This document shows positions 27,359 through 36,430 of a stretch of DNA of 64,000 bases, in pieces. The DNA lies in contig NZ_WHSB02000012.1 in the NCBI RefSeq assembly GCF_010994755.1, positions 62,001-126,000 on the forward strand. The letters run 5' to 3'. A program made the translations under genes and the position numbers. Under the pieces are notes generated by a model. The model had not been told where the DNA came from. It saw only the letters and a program-made list of their open reading frames with translations, and did not search any database. How positions within the stretch are numbered: position 1 is the first letter of the stretch; each line of letters begins with the position of its first letter. The stretch is from Shinella lacus. GTDB lineage: Bacteria; Pseudomonadota; Alphaproteobacteria; Rhizobiales; Rhizobiaceae.

Positions 27359-27730
27359 ATGAGGCAGCTCGGCGCGATACTGACAGCGATCACTCTGGCG
27401 ACGCTTGGAACCGCCAGCGAAGCTCAAGAGCGACAGCCTTTCCATGTTGCCGAGTTCCCGGACAACAGGATTATCAGCTTGGCCATTCTCATGTCTGAAG
27501 CGTCTGCCGATTTGCAGTTTGACTACGATGTCGAGGTCGAGCTGACCGAGCAAGACCCGGGCGGCCAGACGATCTTCGCCGACTATGGGCACCATTTGGT
27601 TCGGGTGCGGTGCACGGCGCCAAAAGCTGTCAAGGTGGGGAGCGTTCTCTACAAGCTGGAGACGCCTGCTGTGGCGGACGACTGGAAAGGGGACCTCTGG
27701 AAGACGCTCTGCTTCCAGCCTGTGTCATAG
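27359..27730 (+). CDS. Hypothetical exported protein
   Basis: 123 residues with a clear signal peptide ([22 protein letters not shown]) and GGAG before the ATG. The mature part is acidic and holds two cysteines (VRCTAP and TLCFQ) that could form a disulfide. I do not recognise a family. It stands alone between the tatA fragment and the copper operon and is transcribed toward that operon. Confidence 0.6.
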   Translation: MRQLGAILTAITLATLGTASEAQERQPFHVAEFPDNRIISLAILMSEASADLQFDYDVEVELTEQDPGGQTIFADYGHHLVRVRCTAPKAVKVGSVLYKLETPAVADDWKGDLWKTLCFQPVS

Positions 27731-27790
27731 TAGAGTTCAATGCGGTAGCAACTCAGGATTCAAAGAGAAGTGTTTCCTGTGAGCGAACAG

Positions 27791-27812
27791 CCGCGCCTCG
27801 TGCGAGGCGCGG
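27791..27812 (-). terminator. Hairpin after the cusF-like gene
   Basis: CCGCGCCTC / GAGGCGCGG forms a perfect 9-bp GC-rich stem with a 4-base loop just past the stop codon of the last gene of the minus-strand copper operon. No strong T-run follows. It could also limit transcription coming from the opposite gene. Confidence 0.6.
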
Positions 27813-27822
27813 CCTCGCAGCC

Positions 27823-28107
27823 TTACTTTACCTGGGTGACGGTCAGCTTGCCATTGACCCGCTCGGCAACGAACTGGACCTTGGCGCCGACCTTGAGCTT
27901 TTCCAGAAACGCTTCATCGGCGACTTGGAAAACCATGGTCATCGCCGGCATTTCGAGGCTTTTCAGTTCGTCGTGGATGAGCGTAACCTTCTTTGCCTTC
28001 TCGTCCACCTTCTTCACTGTGCCGTTCGTAAACTCCTGGGCGAATGCGCCAGTGGCGGAGGCGAGCGCGATTGCGGCGGCGATGGTGATCTTCGCGATGG
28101 TTTTCAT
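27823..28107 (-). CDS. cusF: CusF-like periplasmic copper-binding protein
   Basis: 94 residues with a signal peptide ending TGAFA and an OB-fold CusF core. The copper site region reads IHDELKSLEMPAMTMVF, giving His and two Met ligands; the cation-pi Trp of E. coli CusF is Met here (LEMPAMTM). It would carry Cu(I)/Ag(I) in the periplasm to an exporter. Last gene of the minus-strand operon that starts at 31685. Confidence 0.85.
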   Translation of the reverse strand: MKTIAKITIAAAIALASATGAFAQEFTNGTVKKVDEKAKKVTLIHDELKSLEMPAMTMVFQVADEAFLEKLKVGAKVQFVAERVNGKLTVTQVK

Positions 28108-28124
28108 ATTAGGTTCCTTTCTGA

Positions 28125-28601
28125 TTACTTCTTGGCGACCGTGACGTCGCCGTGCATGCCCGCGTCATAGTGGCCGGGGACCAGGCACGCGATTTTGAAG
28201 ACGCCATCGTTGGTGAACTTCCAGACGATCTCGCCGGTCTTGCCCGGGGCGAGGCGGATCGCGTTCGGGTCGTCATGTTCCATCTCCGGGAACTTTTCCA
28301 TGACGGCCTTGTGCTCCATGACTTTGTCTTCCTGGTCGAGAACGAACTCGTGATCGAGTTCGCCAGCGTTCTTGACCGCGAACACGATGGTCTGCCCCTT
28401 GCGAACCTTGAAGTTGTTCGGGGTGAAGATCATCTTGCCGTCGTCCGTCTCCTTCATGGTGACGCGGACCGTCTGCGTCGCCTTGGACTTGTCGCCAGGT
28501 TCCCCGACGGTCATTTCTCCGTGGCCACCTTCATGGGAGCCCGATGCGAGGACCGGCGTTGCGAGAGTGGCCAGCAGGAGGCCAATGAGTACAGTTTTCA
28601 T
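28125..28601 (-). CDS. Cupredoxin (plastocyanin-like) periplasmic protein
   Basis: 158 residues from the ATG at 28601, with a signal peptide ending TPVLA. The type 1 copper ligands are seen as His in GELDHEF and the Cys-His-Met set in ACLVPGHYDAGMHG. A His/Met-rich linker (SHEGGHGEM) follows the signal. It probably buffers copper or carries electrons for the oxidase encoded just upstream. CopI-type proteins have this layout. Confidence 0.88.
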   Translation of the reverse strand: MKTVLIGLLLATLATPVLASGSHEGGHGEMTVGEPGDKSKATQTVRVTMKETDDGKMIFTPNNFKVRKGQTIVFAVKNAGELDHEFVLDQEDKVMEHKAVMEKFPEMEHDDPNAIRLAPGKTGEIVWKFTNDGVFKIACLVPGHYDAGMHGDVTVAKK

Positions 28602-28630
28602 AATTCTGTCCTTTGGTTGAGAGTATCTAA

Positions 28631-29989
28631 TCAGCCGTGATCCGAGTGCTTCGGAGTGAGCTTTGTCTTTGCATCCTTGGCCTTGGGAATATCCGGAAGT
28701 GCTCCCGTCCATTCCCAAGCCTGTGTACCGGGTGGGTTTTCGTACCAGCCCGGGTCGCTGTAATCGCCCGCCGAGATGCCCTCGCGGACCTTCACCACGG
28801 AGAACATACCCCCCATCTCGATAGGGCCGTGGGGACCCCATCCAGTCATCATGGGAACGGTGTTTTCCGGTATCTCCATCGACATTTCACCCATATCCGC
28901 CATACCGGCGGTGCCCATGGGCATATACTCGGGACGGAATTGCCTGATCTTCTTGGCAACCTCCTTCTTGTCGACGCCGATGAACGTCGGGATTTCGTGT
29001 CCCATCGCGTTCATGGTGTGGTGCGACTTGTGGCAATGAATTGCCCAGTCGCCGACATACTTGGCGTCAAATTCGTACGCCCGCATCGCACCGACGGGGA
29101 TGTCGATGCTGACTTCCGGCCAACGCGCCTCCGGCCGGACCCAGCCGCCGTCGGTACATGTCACCTCGAAATCGTAACCGTGCATGTGGATCGGGTGATT
29201 GGTCATCGTCAGGTTGCCGACGCGCACACGCACCCGGTCGTCCTTGGAGACGACCAGCGGGTCGATGCCGGGAAAGACGCGGCTGTTCCAGGTCCAAAGG
29301 TTGAAGTCCGTCATTTCCATGACACGCGGAACGTAGGTGCCGGGATCTATGTCGTAGCCGCTAAGCAGAAACACAAAGTCCCGATCGACGCGCATGAACT
29401 TCGGGTCTTTTGGATGGATGACAAAGAAACCCATCATGCCCATTGCCATCTGGACCATTTCGTCCGAGTGCGGGTGGTACATGAAGGTGCCGGACTTCAC
29501 GAGATCGAACTCGTAGACGAACGTCTTGCCGACGGGGATGTGGGGCTGCGACAAACCACCGACACCATCCATGCCTGATGGGAGGATCATCCCATGCCAG
29601 TGGATGGTCGTGTGCTCCGGTAGCTTGTTGGTCACAAATATGCGAACACGATCCCCCTCGACCGCCTCGATTGTCGGTCCCGGGGACTGGCCGTTGTAGC
29701 CCCACAGATAGGCCGTCATGCCCTCGGCCATCTCGCGCTCGACAGGCTCCGCGACAAGGTGAAATTCCTTGACGCCGTTGTTCATGCGGTAGGGCAATGT
29801 CCAGCCGTTCAGCGTTACGACGGGGGTGTATTCCGGCCCGCTGGTCGGACGTACTGGGGTCTGGGTGGCTGCCGTGTCCATGATCGCGGCTTCCGGCAGG
29901 CCCATGTTGGAGGTCTGCCCCCAGGATGTGGAGGAGACGAGCGCTGCGCTGGCCGCGCCGGCTCCAAGAAACTGTCTTCTATTGAACAT
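28631..29989 (-). CDS. Multicopper oxidase (copper resistance type)
   Basis: 452-residue periplasmic oxidase with a Tat signal (NRRQFLGAG). All four copper motifs are present: TIHWHG, FMYHPHSDE, HPIHMHG and IHCHKSHHTMNAMGH. Met-rich stretches (MVQMAMGMMG and several Met near the C-terminus) suggest cuprous oxidase activity, turning Cu(I) into less toxic Cu(II). Third gene of the operon between the TolC-like protein and the cupredoxin. Confidence 0.9.
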   Translation of the reverse strand: MFNRRQFLGAGAASAALVSSTSWGQTSNMGLPEAAIMDTAATQTPVRPTSGPEYTPVVTLNGWTLPYRMNNGVKEFHLVAEPVEREMAEGMTAYLWGYNGQSPGPTIEAVEGDRVRIFVTNKLPEHTTIHWHGMILPSGMDGVGGLSQPHIPVGKTFVYEFDLVKSGTFMYHPHSDEMVQMAMGMMGFFVIHPKDPKFMRVDRDFVFLLSGYDIDPGTYVPRVMEMTDFNLWTWNSRVFPGIDPLVVSKDDRVRVRVGNLTMTNHPIHMHGYDFEVTCTDGGWVRPEARWPEVSIDIPVGAMRAYEFDAKYVGDWAIHCHKSHHTMNAMGHEIPTFIGVDKKEVAKKIRQFRPEYMPMGTAGMADMGEMSMEIPENTVPMMTGWGPHGPIEMGGMFSVVKVREGISAGDYSDPGWYENPPGTQAWEWTGALPDIPKAKDAKTKLTPKHSDHG

Positions 29990-30003
29990 CTTCGTTTCCT
30001 TTC

Positions 30004-31464
30004 TCAGTGCCCGCCGCTTTCGGCTTCCTCAGCCGATGCGACTTCGGTCTCCGCCGATGCCGACCCCGTGCTGCCGCCATAGATGACAGGTGCAAGGTTC
30101 GCTTCCGCGAGCCAGAAGTCGCGCTTGGCGTTGACGGCAAGGATGGTGGAGTCGATCTTTTCACGGGTATCCGCGATCAGTTCGAAGGTGCTGGTGATCA
30201 TGCCGTTGTAGGTGAGGAGGGACTGTTCCTCGATTGCACTACGAAGCGGCAGAACACTGTTTCGGTAGTGACGGGCGATGTCATAGTTCGACCGATATGC
30301 CACGTAAGCGGACCGAGCCTCGGAGCGAATATTGACAGCCTTTTCCGCAAGCTGGTTGGCAGCCCGCATGTAGGCGAGTTCGCCTTTCCGCATCCGGGCC
30401 TGACCGGAATCGAAGATCGGTATCGTGAACTCTAGTGACGCAGTCTTCGAGATGCTGCGATGGATTTTCCCATCCTCAAGCTCCCGTTCCTGTTCCAGTG
30501 TGCCGACCAGCTCAATGTCGGTGACGAACCGGGTGACATCCTCCAGCTTGTAGGATTGAGCGGTTGCATCAAGCTCCAGGCGTGCGACCTGCAGGTCCAT
30601 GCGTTTTTGGATCGCCTCGGCTTCGATGTCGTCCCGCTTGATCAAGCCCTTCGGCAGCGAAGGCAGGCGGTTCGGAATCTGGAAGTTAATATCCGATCCG
30701 GACAACCCCATCAGCCGGATCAACTCTTCCTTGGCGAGTTTCGCTTCCAGACGCGCCTTCGCAGTTTCGCCTGTCAACTCGGCATAGAAAACGTGCTCAC
30801 GCGCCTGATCGGCTTTCGCCATCGATCCGGCTTCGCCAATCTTCTTCGCCAACTCGGAGGCGGCGTCGGCGGCAACCTTGGCCTGGTTGAGATAGACAAC
30901 ATTTTCCCATGCAGCTACGGCATTGATCCATGCGCGGCGGGTTTCTGAAGCCAGCGAGATCGTTTCGAGTGCCGCGTTCAACTGTGCCTGCCGAAATCGG
31001 GTTTCCGCCAGTTTGATGTTTTTGTCGTAGGTGGCCAGCGCAAGGATGTTTGCGGCAATGGCGCCTTCCAAAACCCGGTATGCTTCGAGACCAGGGGTGC
31101 CGATACCAGAAAGTCCTACTGAGAACGACGGGAGGACGGACAGCTTTGTCTGCCAAGCGTCAGCCGCACTGTCGCCGAGATCGGCGTAAGATGCCTGCAA
31201 GCCCTTGTTGTTTAGAAGTGCGACCTGGACGGCGGTCTCGACGTCGATGGTCTTTTTGGCCATCAGCGCCTTTACGCGTTCGCGTGTCTGCTCCGCCTGC
31301 TGGCGGTTCTGTACCCACACAGTCTGCTTACCGGTCGCCTCGGAACTCTTTGCGGAAGCGCTGGCGAAACCCGCATCCTTCGCTGAATACCCGGTGCTTA
31401 CGCAGCCGGTTGCGAAAATCGGAAGCACCAGGGTCGAGATCAGTTTGATCTTCAGCGATACCAT
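30004..31464 (-). CDS. TolC-family outer membrane lipoprotein
   Basis: 486 residues from the ATG at 31464 (GGAGG six bases upstream). It has a lipoprotein signal with Cys in FATGC and long helical heptad-rich stretches typical of outer membrane efflux proteins (IRSEARSAYVAYRSNYDIA near the end). It would form the outer membrane channel, either for CusBA encoded at 49482-54058, which has no TolC partner beside it, or for another exporter. Confidence 0.85.
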   Translation of the reverse strand: MVSLKIKLISTLVLPIFATGCVSTGYSAKDAGFASASAKSSEATGKQTVWVQNRQQAEQTRERVKALMAKKTIDVETAVQVALLNNKGLQASYADLGDSAADAWQTKLSVLPSFSVGLSGIGTPGLEAYRVLEGAIAANILALATYDKNIKLAETRFRQAQLNAALETISLASETRRAWINAVAAWENVVYLNQAKVAADAASELAKKIGEAGSMAKADQAREHVFYAELTGETAKARLEAKLAKEELIRLMGLSGSDINFQIPNRLPSLPKGLIKRDDIEAEAIQKRMDLQVARLELDATAQSYKLEDVTRFVTDIELVGTLEQERELEDGKIHRSISKTASLEFTIPIFDSGQARMRKGELAYMRAANQLAEKAVNIRSEARSAYVAYRSNYDIARHYRNSVLPLRSAIEEQSLLTYNGMITSTFELIADTREKIDSTILAVNAKRDFWLAEANLAPVIYGGSTGSASAETEVASAEEAESGGH

Positions 31465-31685
31465 CATGCACCTCCGCCGGGTGCTTGGGCATCGTTGAGA
31501 CCACGCCACGGCTTGGGATCGACCGGCACGCGGTGGGAATAGGCACCGACGGGGTTCTGGTAAGCGATAGGGGCGACATCGACTACCGTGTCGGGATGAT
31601 TGGAAGAGGCAACGACTTCGGGCAGCGTGGATGCACATCCGCTCACAACGAACGGAAGAGCAGCCACCAGGAACAAACGTTTCAT
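31464..31685 (-). CDS. Small lipoprotein
   Basis: 73 residues with a lipobox (FVVSGC, Cys17) and a short Pro-rich mature part. The stop codon overlaps the ATG of the TolC-like gene (ATGA), so the two are coupled. First gene of the copper operon running to 27823. Function unknown; such small lipoproteins often sit ahead of copper oxidase genes in rhizobia. Confidence 0.75.
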   Translation of the reverse strand: MKRLFLVAALPFVVSGCASTLPEVVASSNHPDTVVDVAPIAYQNPVGAYSHRVPVDPKPWRGLNDAQAPGGGA

Positions 31686-31772
31686 GGTGAAAATCCGAGA
31701 AATAGATGACAGGCGCGTCAGAGCGCGTAATCGCGCAAAGACACAGAAACACCCTCAAAGGGCGGCTACTTC

Positions 31773-32168
31773 TCAGATATTAGGCGGCAGATGCAAACGT
31801 GGTGCCAAACCGACATAGCGCGTGTCATCGATAAAGCCGTGGACCGGTTCGAGACGCGGATGGGCTAGTGTCGCGCTGCCGCAGTCAATGGCCGTGACGC
31901 CACAATAGTCCTGACAGCAGCTTTTCTTCGAGCTTTTGGAGTCGGCATGGTCGTGTTGGTCGCCATGGTGGTCATCGACGGCCATGGCAGCGTGATCGCT
32001 GCCATGGGACATTGAATGGTCCGCCTCGACCTGGGTCGCTTCGACCGGCACTTCCGGATGCATTGCAGCGTTGACTGTAGACAAGCTATATCCAGCCAGT
32101 GACACAAGGATCACCAGTCGGAAGGCCAGCGCTACGGCTGCAGATGCGAATCGAAAAATTCCGCTCAT
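31773..32168 (-). CDS. Small exported Cys/His-rich protein (family member 1)
   Basis: About 131 residues from the ATG at 32168; an ATG at 32204 in frame is possible. After a hydrophobic signal segment come a His/Asp-rich stretch (DHSMSHGSDHAAMAVDDHHG), a cysteine cluster (CCQDYCGVTAIDC) and a short proline tail (RLHLPPNI). The layout resembles CzcI-type exported proteins of metal operons and recurs four more times in this window. It probably binds metal or signals periplasmic metal; that is inference. Confidence 0.65.
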   Translation of the reverse strand: MSGIFRFASAAVALAFRLVILVSLAGYSLSTVNAAMHPEVPVEATQVEADHSMSHGSDHAAMAVDDHHGDQHDHADSKSSKKSCCQDYCGVTAIDCGSATLAHPRLEPVHGFIDDTRYVGLAPRLHLPPNI

Positions 32169-32320
32169 ACTTAAATAGATCGCTAGACCCTTGGACATTG
32201 TCAATCGACGCTCCTCTCAATCACGGATTCGCGCCGTTTGTGTGGCATATCCACCACGCGCCAAAAATGGGAGCCCGCTCGGCAGCTCGCGAGCCGACGA
32301 GCGTGTGTTGGCCGTTGCCG

Positions 32321-32593
32321 TTAATTGCTGCGGTTCTTCTTCAGGTAGTCTGCCTGCGGATCGATAATCGATACCGAGCCATACCGGCTGTTGGTACGTT
32401 CGACCTTGCCGTTGTCCAGGACCCTGAAGCTAACGTCGGGATCGGACGTCGACGATGCCGACTCTCCCGGATTGCCGTGTCCCTGCGTAATCTTCGCGAT
32501 GGGTGAAGCGGTTTCGCTGAGCATGGTGTTGGCGAAGGCACCCGAGGTGACGGACAGCAGGGAGACAACGGTGACGGCGATTTGTTTCATCAT
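32321..32593 (-). CDS. Hypothetical small exported protein
   Basis: 90 residues with a signal peptide (MMKQIAVTVVSLLSVTSGAFA) and a polar mature part of about 68 residues without cysteine. It is divergent from the response regulator gene at 32791, and a TACAAATTTGTA palindrome lies in the shared promoter region. Function unknown. Confidence 0.6.
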   Translation of the reverse strand: MMKQIAVTVVSLLSVTSGAFANTMLSETASPIAKITQGHGNPGESASSTSDPDVSFRVLDNGKVERTNSRYGSVSIIDPQADYLKKNRSN

Positions 32594-32672
32594 GATCTAT
32601 TCCTCGTTTAAACTGCTACGTGCAGCATTTGGAATTTAGATCGCTCGTTTTTCGGCCACCTGTCCCGCACTA

Positions 32673-32684
32673 TACAAATTTGTA
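32673..32684. promoter_or_regulatory. TACAAATTTGTA palindrome, candidate operator of the copper two-component system
   Basis: A perfect 12-bp palindrome about 80 bp from the 32593 start and 107 bp from the 32791 start. ACAA/TTGT dyads are typical of CopR/CusR boxes, so this is a plausible binding site of the adjacent response regulator. Confidence 0.5.
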
Positions 32685-32790
32685 AACCGGGGATCACAAT
32701 ATCTGCCGCAAGAATGCCCGAATCTCAGAGCGTTGAAGTGAGCTACCGGTTTCACTACAGGGCCAAAACTCAAGAAGAATTCTTTGCCGC

Positions 32791-33468
32791 ATGAAAATAC
32801 TTCTAGTCGAAGATGATCAGATCACAGGAACCTACATTCAAAAGGGTTTGAGCACTGCAGGGCACGCAGTAGACTGGCTCCGGGATGGGCGTGACGCGCT
32901 CGCGGCGGGCTTGGACCCGGGGTACGATGTTCTCGTTGTAGATCGAATGATCCCTGGTCTGGATGGCCTGAATCTCGTCAAAGGCTTACGAGCAGCATCG
33001 GTTCGAACGCCAGTGTTGTTTCTCACGGCAATGAGCGGTGTGGACGATAGGGTCGAGGGACTGGAAGCAGGCGGTGATGATTATCTAGTGAAGCCTTTTG
33101 CGTTTTCAGAACTGACTGCTCGGATCAATGCCCTTGTTCGACGCCCGCCAATTGCAATGGAAAGGACAAAGTTGCGGGTAGGTGACTTGGAGATGGACCT
33201 GGTCACCAGAACCGCCAGTCGCGCCGGGCAGCGCATCGAACTCCTACCGCGCGAATTCTCGTTGCTAGAACTGTTGATGCGCAACGAGGGGAGGGTTCTC
33301 ACAAAAACGATGTTCCTCGAAAAGATATGGAACTTCAATTTCGACCCGCAAAGTTCCGTTGTGGAAACCCACATCAGCCGCCTGAGGGCGAAAATTGACA
33401 AACCATTCGCGAATCCACTTTTGCACACAGTCAAAAACACCGGTTATACGTTGCATGCTCGCGGGTAA
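32791..33468 (+). CDS. OmpR-family response regulator, copper type
   Basis: 225 residues. The receiver has Glu/Asp pocket residues (VEDDQ), phosphoacceptor Asp51 (VVDRMIPG), Thr (FLTAMSG) and Lys in YLVKPFAFSE. The winged helix has ELLPREFSLLELLMRNEG and VETHISRLRAKID. It overlaps the kinase gene by 14 bases. Placed among copper genes it is likely CopR/CusR-like, though the ligand is inferred from context. Confidence 0.85.
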   Translation: MKILLVEDDQITGTYIQKGLSTAGHAVDWLRDGRDALAAGLDPGYDVLVVDRMIPGLDGLNLVKGLRAASVRTPVLFLTAMSGVDDRVEGLEAGGDDYLVKPFAFSELTARINALVRRPPIAMERTKLRVGDLEMDLVTRTASRAGQRIELLPREFSLLELLMRNEGRVLTKTMFLEKIWNFNFDPQSSVVETHISRLRAKIDKPFANPLLHTVKNTGYTLHARG

Positions 33469-34819
33469 CGTATTCAAGAGCACGGCTGTCCGGCTCGCGA
33501 TCATCTATATTGCACTGTTTGCGATTGCCTATCTCGTAGCGAATATCGCGGCCTACCAGATGGCGGTGCGGTTCCTGGATGATCGGCTGAATGCCAATGT
33601 CATGGAACGGTACCGAGAAATTGCCTCAGCCTATGAGGCGCGAGGTCTCGGCGGCGCTGCTCAAATGATCGAGAGCCATGGCCCTGCCATCAGGGGCCAG
33701 GAGACAATGTACACACTGCGAGGGCCCGCTGGCGAACTGGTCGCCGGTAACGCGGAGCTGGCAGATGTGCCAGCAGGGTTCTCGCTGCTCCGGCCGGAGG
33801 ACCAACACGCAAGCACGTCGCACTACAAGTTGTTCCGAGGCCCATTGGGTGAAAACGACCTGACCGTTGGTATCAGCTACCGCGACACCGACGAACTGGC
33901 CCGGATAGTTTTGATAAGTTTCGGGTGGGCGACCGCGATCATCCTTGCCGTCGGTATGACAGGAGCGGCGATCCTGGCCTATCGCACTCGTAAGCGCATC
34001 TTCGTCCTCTCCCGCACCGCGCACGAAATTGGACATGGCGAGCTTTCTAAACGGCTTCCAGTTTCACCTCGGATGGATGAAATCGACGTCCTTTCTTCTG
34101 AGATCAATGTCGCGTTGGCGCGGCTGGAATTGAGCGTTTCTACCCTCAAACAGGTAACCACGGACGTTGCTCACGATCTGAAGACACCGATTGGGCGGAC
34201 CTTCCTTGTCCTTGAGGATGCCATGGAATCCGATGGGGTCGGGGATATGAGAGGCGGGATCGAAACCGCCTTGGTCGAACTTAAATCCATTGCCGACACC
34301 TTCGACGCCCTCCTGCGGATCGCGCAGATCGAGGCGCGCATCCGAACAGAAAACTTCACCGTGTTCGATCTGAAGCCCTTGGTCACTGACCTTTACGAAA
34401 TCTACGAGGCTATTGCTGTCGAGGCTGGATACGAGCTATCCCTGAGTATCGGATGTGGAGCTTGCCTTATAAATGGTGATCCCGATCTCATCCGGCAGTT
34501 GTTGGCCAACCTTCTGACGAACTCAATGAGGCATACGCCAGACGGGTCGAAAATCGCTTTAGAACTCTCGCGTGGCCATCGCACCATCAGTTTGGGCGTT
34601 TCAGATAACGGCTCTGGGATTCCTCGTGAAGAACGGAAACGCGTTTTCGACCGGTTTTATCGCCTCGAAAAGAGCAGAACGACAACCGGGTCTGGATTGG
34701 GTCTCAGCCTGGTCAAGGCAATCGCTGAGTTGCACGGCGCAAATACCGAACTGCTGGATAACGAGCCCGGTCTCCAGGTCGTCACAAAGTTTCCAGAGGC
34801 GGAGAACGGGAACCTTTAA
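33455..34819 (+). CDS. Sensor histidine kinase, copper type
   Basis: 454 residues from the ATG at 33455. Two membrane segments (about 12-34 and 150-170) flank a periplasmic domain of about 115 residues, followed by a HAMP region, an H-box (TTDVAHDLKTPIGR) and ATPase boxes (LLTNSMRHTPDG, DNGSGIP, GSGLGLSLVKA). No His-rich metal site stands out in the sensor domain. Partner of the regulator at 32791. Confidence 0.85.
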   Translation: MLAGNVFKSTAVRLAIIYIALFAIAYLVANIAAYQMAVRFLDDRLNANVMERYREIASAYEARGLGGAAQMIESHGPAIRGQETMYTLRGPAGELVAGNAELADVPAGFSLLRPEDQHASTSHYKLFRGPLGENDLTVGISYRDTDELARIVLISFGWATAIILAVGMTGAAILAYRTRKRIFVLSRTAHEIGHGELSKRLPVSPRMDEIDVLSSEINVALARLELSVSTLKQVTTDVAHDLKTPIGRTFLVLEDAMESDGVGDMRGGIETALVELKSIADTFDALLRIAQIEARIRTENFTVFDLKPLVTDLYEIYEAIAVEAGYELSLSIGCGACLINGDPDLIRQLLANLLTNSMRHTPDGSKIALELSRGHRTISLGVSDNGSGIPREERKRVFDRFYRLEKSRTTTGSGLGLSLVKAIAELHGANTELLDNEPGLQVVTKFPEAENGNL

Positions 34820-34858
34820 GCTCTACCAGGGTTTGCATTTGAGTTTTGGGAGCTTTGA

Positions 34859-35182
34859 ATGCAGGTGCGAACCCAACTTCGGGAAGTTCTGCGCGCGATC
34901 AGTGTTTTGCTGATGGTGCTCCACGTCATGGCCGCTACACCCGCTGGGGCACACCAAATGGGGTGTAGCGAGGTTGAGGTTAGCACAAGCGATTCCCACC
35001 GGGAGATGTTTCCCACGGGCACTTGCTGCACCAACCTTCATTGCTGCCCGGTCATCCAGGACGTTTCGACACCTGGGCCACCGCTTGCGATCCGATATCT
35101 CCCAGAAATACGGCTTCAAACAGATGTCGCCCTCGTGCTCGACAAATCCATCGACCCACCCCCTCGAACCCTGTCGCTGTGA
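34859..35182 (+). CDS. Small exported Cys-rich protein (family member 2)
   Basis: 107 residues with a signal segment (VLLMVLHVMAATPAGA) and GGGAG before the ATG. A Cys/His group (CCTNLHCCPVIQD) lies in the middle and the tail is DPPPRTLSL. It sits between the sensor kinase and the DUF305 gene and is probably in the same transcript. It has the same layout as the proteins at 31773, 41908, 48622 and 62115. Confidence 0.65.
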   Translation: MQVRTQLREVLRAISVLLMVLHVMAATPAGAHQMGCSEVEVSTSDSHREMFPTGTCCTNLHCCPVIQDVSTPGPPLAIRYLPEIRLQTDVALVLDKSIDPPPRTLSL

Positions 35183-35213
35183 CGTGTTTTCCTCTCACAA
35201 ACAGGAGTTCAAA

Positions 35214-35636
35214 ATGAAAACCCTTCTGAAATCATCCGTCGCCGCAATCCTACTGGCCACCGTAGTCGGCTCGTTCCCGGCCGCAGCACAGATGGCGTAT
35301 CCGGAGAAATGTAAGTCCGACATGGCCAAACCGGGTGACACCGCGATGCAAGGCCACGAAATGTCCATGCCCGAAATGACTGACTACCAGAAAGACTCGA
35401 TGGACGGCATGAAGATGATGAACATGAACATGATGCAGGGAATGATGAAAAAAGACCCTGACGTCTCGTTCGTGTGCGGCATGATTGCGCACCATATGGG
35501 TGCAATCAGCATGGCTGAGGTCGAACTGAAACACGGCGATAACGCTGAGGCTAAAGCGGCAGCTCAGAAAATTATCGACGATCAAACGAAGGAGGTCGAA
35601 GAGCTGACGTCCTGGGTCGATAAGGAGGTCAAGTGA
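35214..35636 (+). CDS. DUF305 (CopM-like) periplasmic metallochaperone
   Basis: 140 residues from the ATG at 35214 with CAGGAG upstream. It has a signal peptide ending FPAAA and a DUF305 core with many Met and the family motif DVSFVCGMIAHHMGAISMAE. His and Met groups of this kind bind copper in CopM proteins. Its stop overlaps the start of the Csp-like gene. Confidence 0.85.
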   Translation: MKTLLKSSVAAILLATVVGSFPAAAQMAYPEKCKSDMAKPGDTAMQGHEMSMPEMTDYQKDSMDGMKMMNMNMMQGMMKKDPDVSFVCGMIAHHMGAISMAEVELKHGDNAEAKAAAQKIIDDQTKEVEELTSWVDKEVK

Positions 35637-35968
35637 TGCATCATCAATCCTCCGAGATGAAAGCCTGCATCGAAAGCTGCTTGGCCTGCTACAGCGAATG
35701 TTTATCTATGGCGATGGGGCACTGTTTGGATGTGGGCGGCAAGCATACCGAGCCTGCGCACTTCAAGCTGATGATGGCGTGCGCCGAAATTTGCCGGACG
35801 TCGGCTCATTTCATGCTCATCGGTAGCGATCACCATGAGCACATTTGCCGAGAATGCGCCGAGATTTGCCGCCAGTGTGCCGATGATTGCGAACGGGTCG
35901 GTGATATGCAGGGCTGCGTGGACGCATGCCGCAGATGTGCGGAGAGTTGTGAGCAGATGGCCGCGTGA
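35636..35968 (+). CDS. Cys-rich four-helix-bundle copper storage protein (Csp/DUF326-like)
   Basis: 110 residues with 13 or so cysteines spaced along helices (CIESCLACYSEC, CRECAEICRQCADDC, CRRCAESC). This pattern is that of Csp proteins, which hold many Cu(I) ions in a bundle core. It has no signal peptide, so it is probably cytosolic (Csp3-like). The ATG at 35636 is chosen over the GTG at 35633 because GGAGG is then seven bases away. A strong hairpin follows. Confidence 0.85.
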   Translation: MHHQSSEMKACIESCLACYSECLSMAMGHCLDVGGKHTEPAHFKLMMACAEICRTSAHFMLIGSDHHEHICRECAEICRQCADDCERVGDMQGCVDACRRCAESCEQMAA

Positions 35969-35973
35969 CCTGA

Positions 35974-36005
35974 GGTGGCCCCGACGACTCCTCGTCGGGG
36001 CCACC
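35974..36005 (+). terminator. Strong hairpin after the Csp-like gene
   Basis: A perfect 14-bp stem (GGTGGCCCCGACGA / TCGTCGGGGCCACC) with a 4-base loop, 6 bp after the stop codon. The following bases are not T-rich, but the stem is very stable and marks the end of the 32791-35968 transcript. Confidence 0.75.
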
Positions 36006-36242
36006 ACTTCATTGACGTGCAGCGCGCAACGATGACGACGTTCATGAGCATGTAGAGGTTGGTACGAATTATGATTTCCTCTTGGCTGCGGGTACTCACT
36101 ACGGTGCGTTGGGGTCCATGGTAGGCTCGCAGAAATCTGAGTTTCTTTGTGTACCGCTACAGAACTCACGTCTACTTGAGCGTTTTCTTTCACTTGAGCA
36201 TTTGATGGAGTTGTCTTGCCGATCTTCACGCGGGCGGCAAAT

Positions 36243-36422
36243 TCATGAACGTTCAACCCGGCGTTTCATGCGCCGTTTCAACTCGGTCGATAGGGTCGTG
36301 CGGCGGTAGGGCGACAGTTTGCGCCAAGCCTTGATTTCATCAGCAGTCCTGCCGCAGCCCAAGCACCATGTGTTGCGTGGGTCGAAACGACAGACATCGG
36401 TGCAGGGCGAGTTGTTCTTCAT
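36243..36422 (-). CDS. DUF1289 small protein
   Basis: 59 residues starting MKNNSPCTDVCRFDPRNTWC, with the DUF1289 four-cysteine pattern (CxxxC, then CLGCGRTADEIKAW) and a basic C-terminus. The function of the family is not known; the cysteines suggest a metal or Fe-S site. It lies just beyond the dmeR-like gene on the same strand, 9 bp away, so it may be the last gene of that operon. Confidence 0.8.
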   Translation of the reverse strand: MKNNSPCTDVCRFDPRNTWCLGCGRTADEIKAWRKLSPYRRTTLSTELKRRMKRRVERS

Positions 36423-36430
36423 GACAAACC

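Noticed and set aside
36082..36309. Plus-strand frame of 75 codons as a gene
   Set aside because: It overlaps the DUF1289 gene on the other strand, has no ribosome site and shows no recognisable feature.
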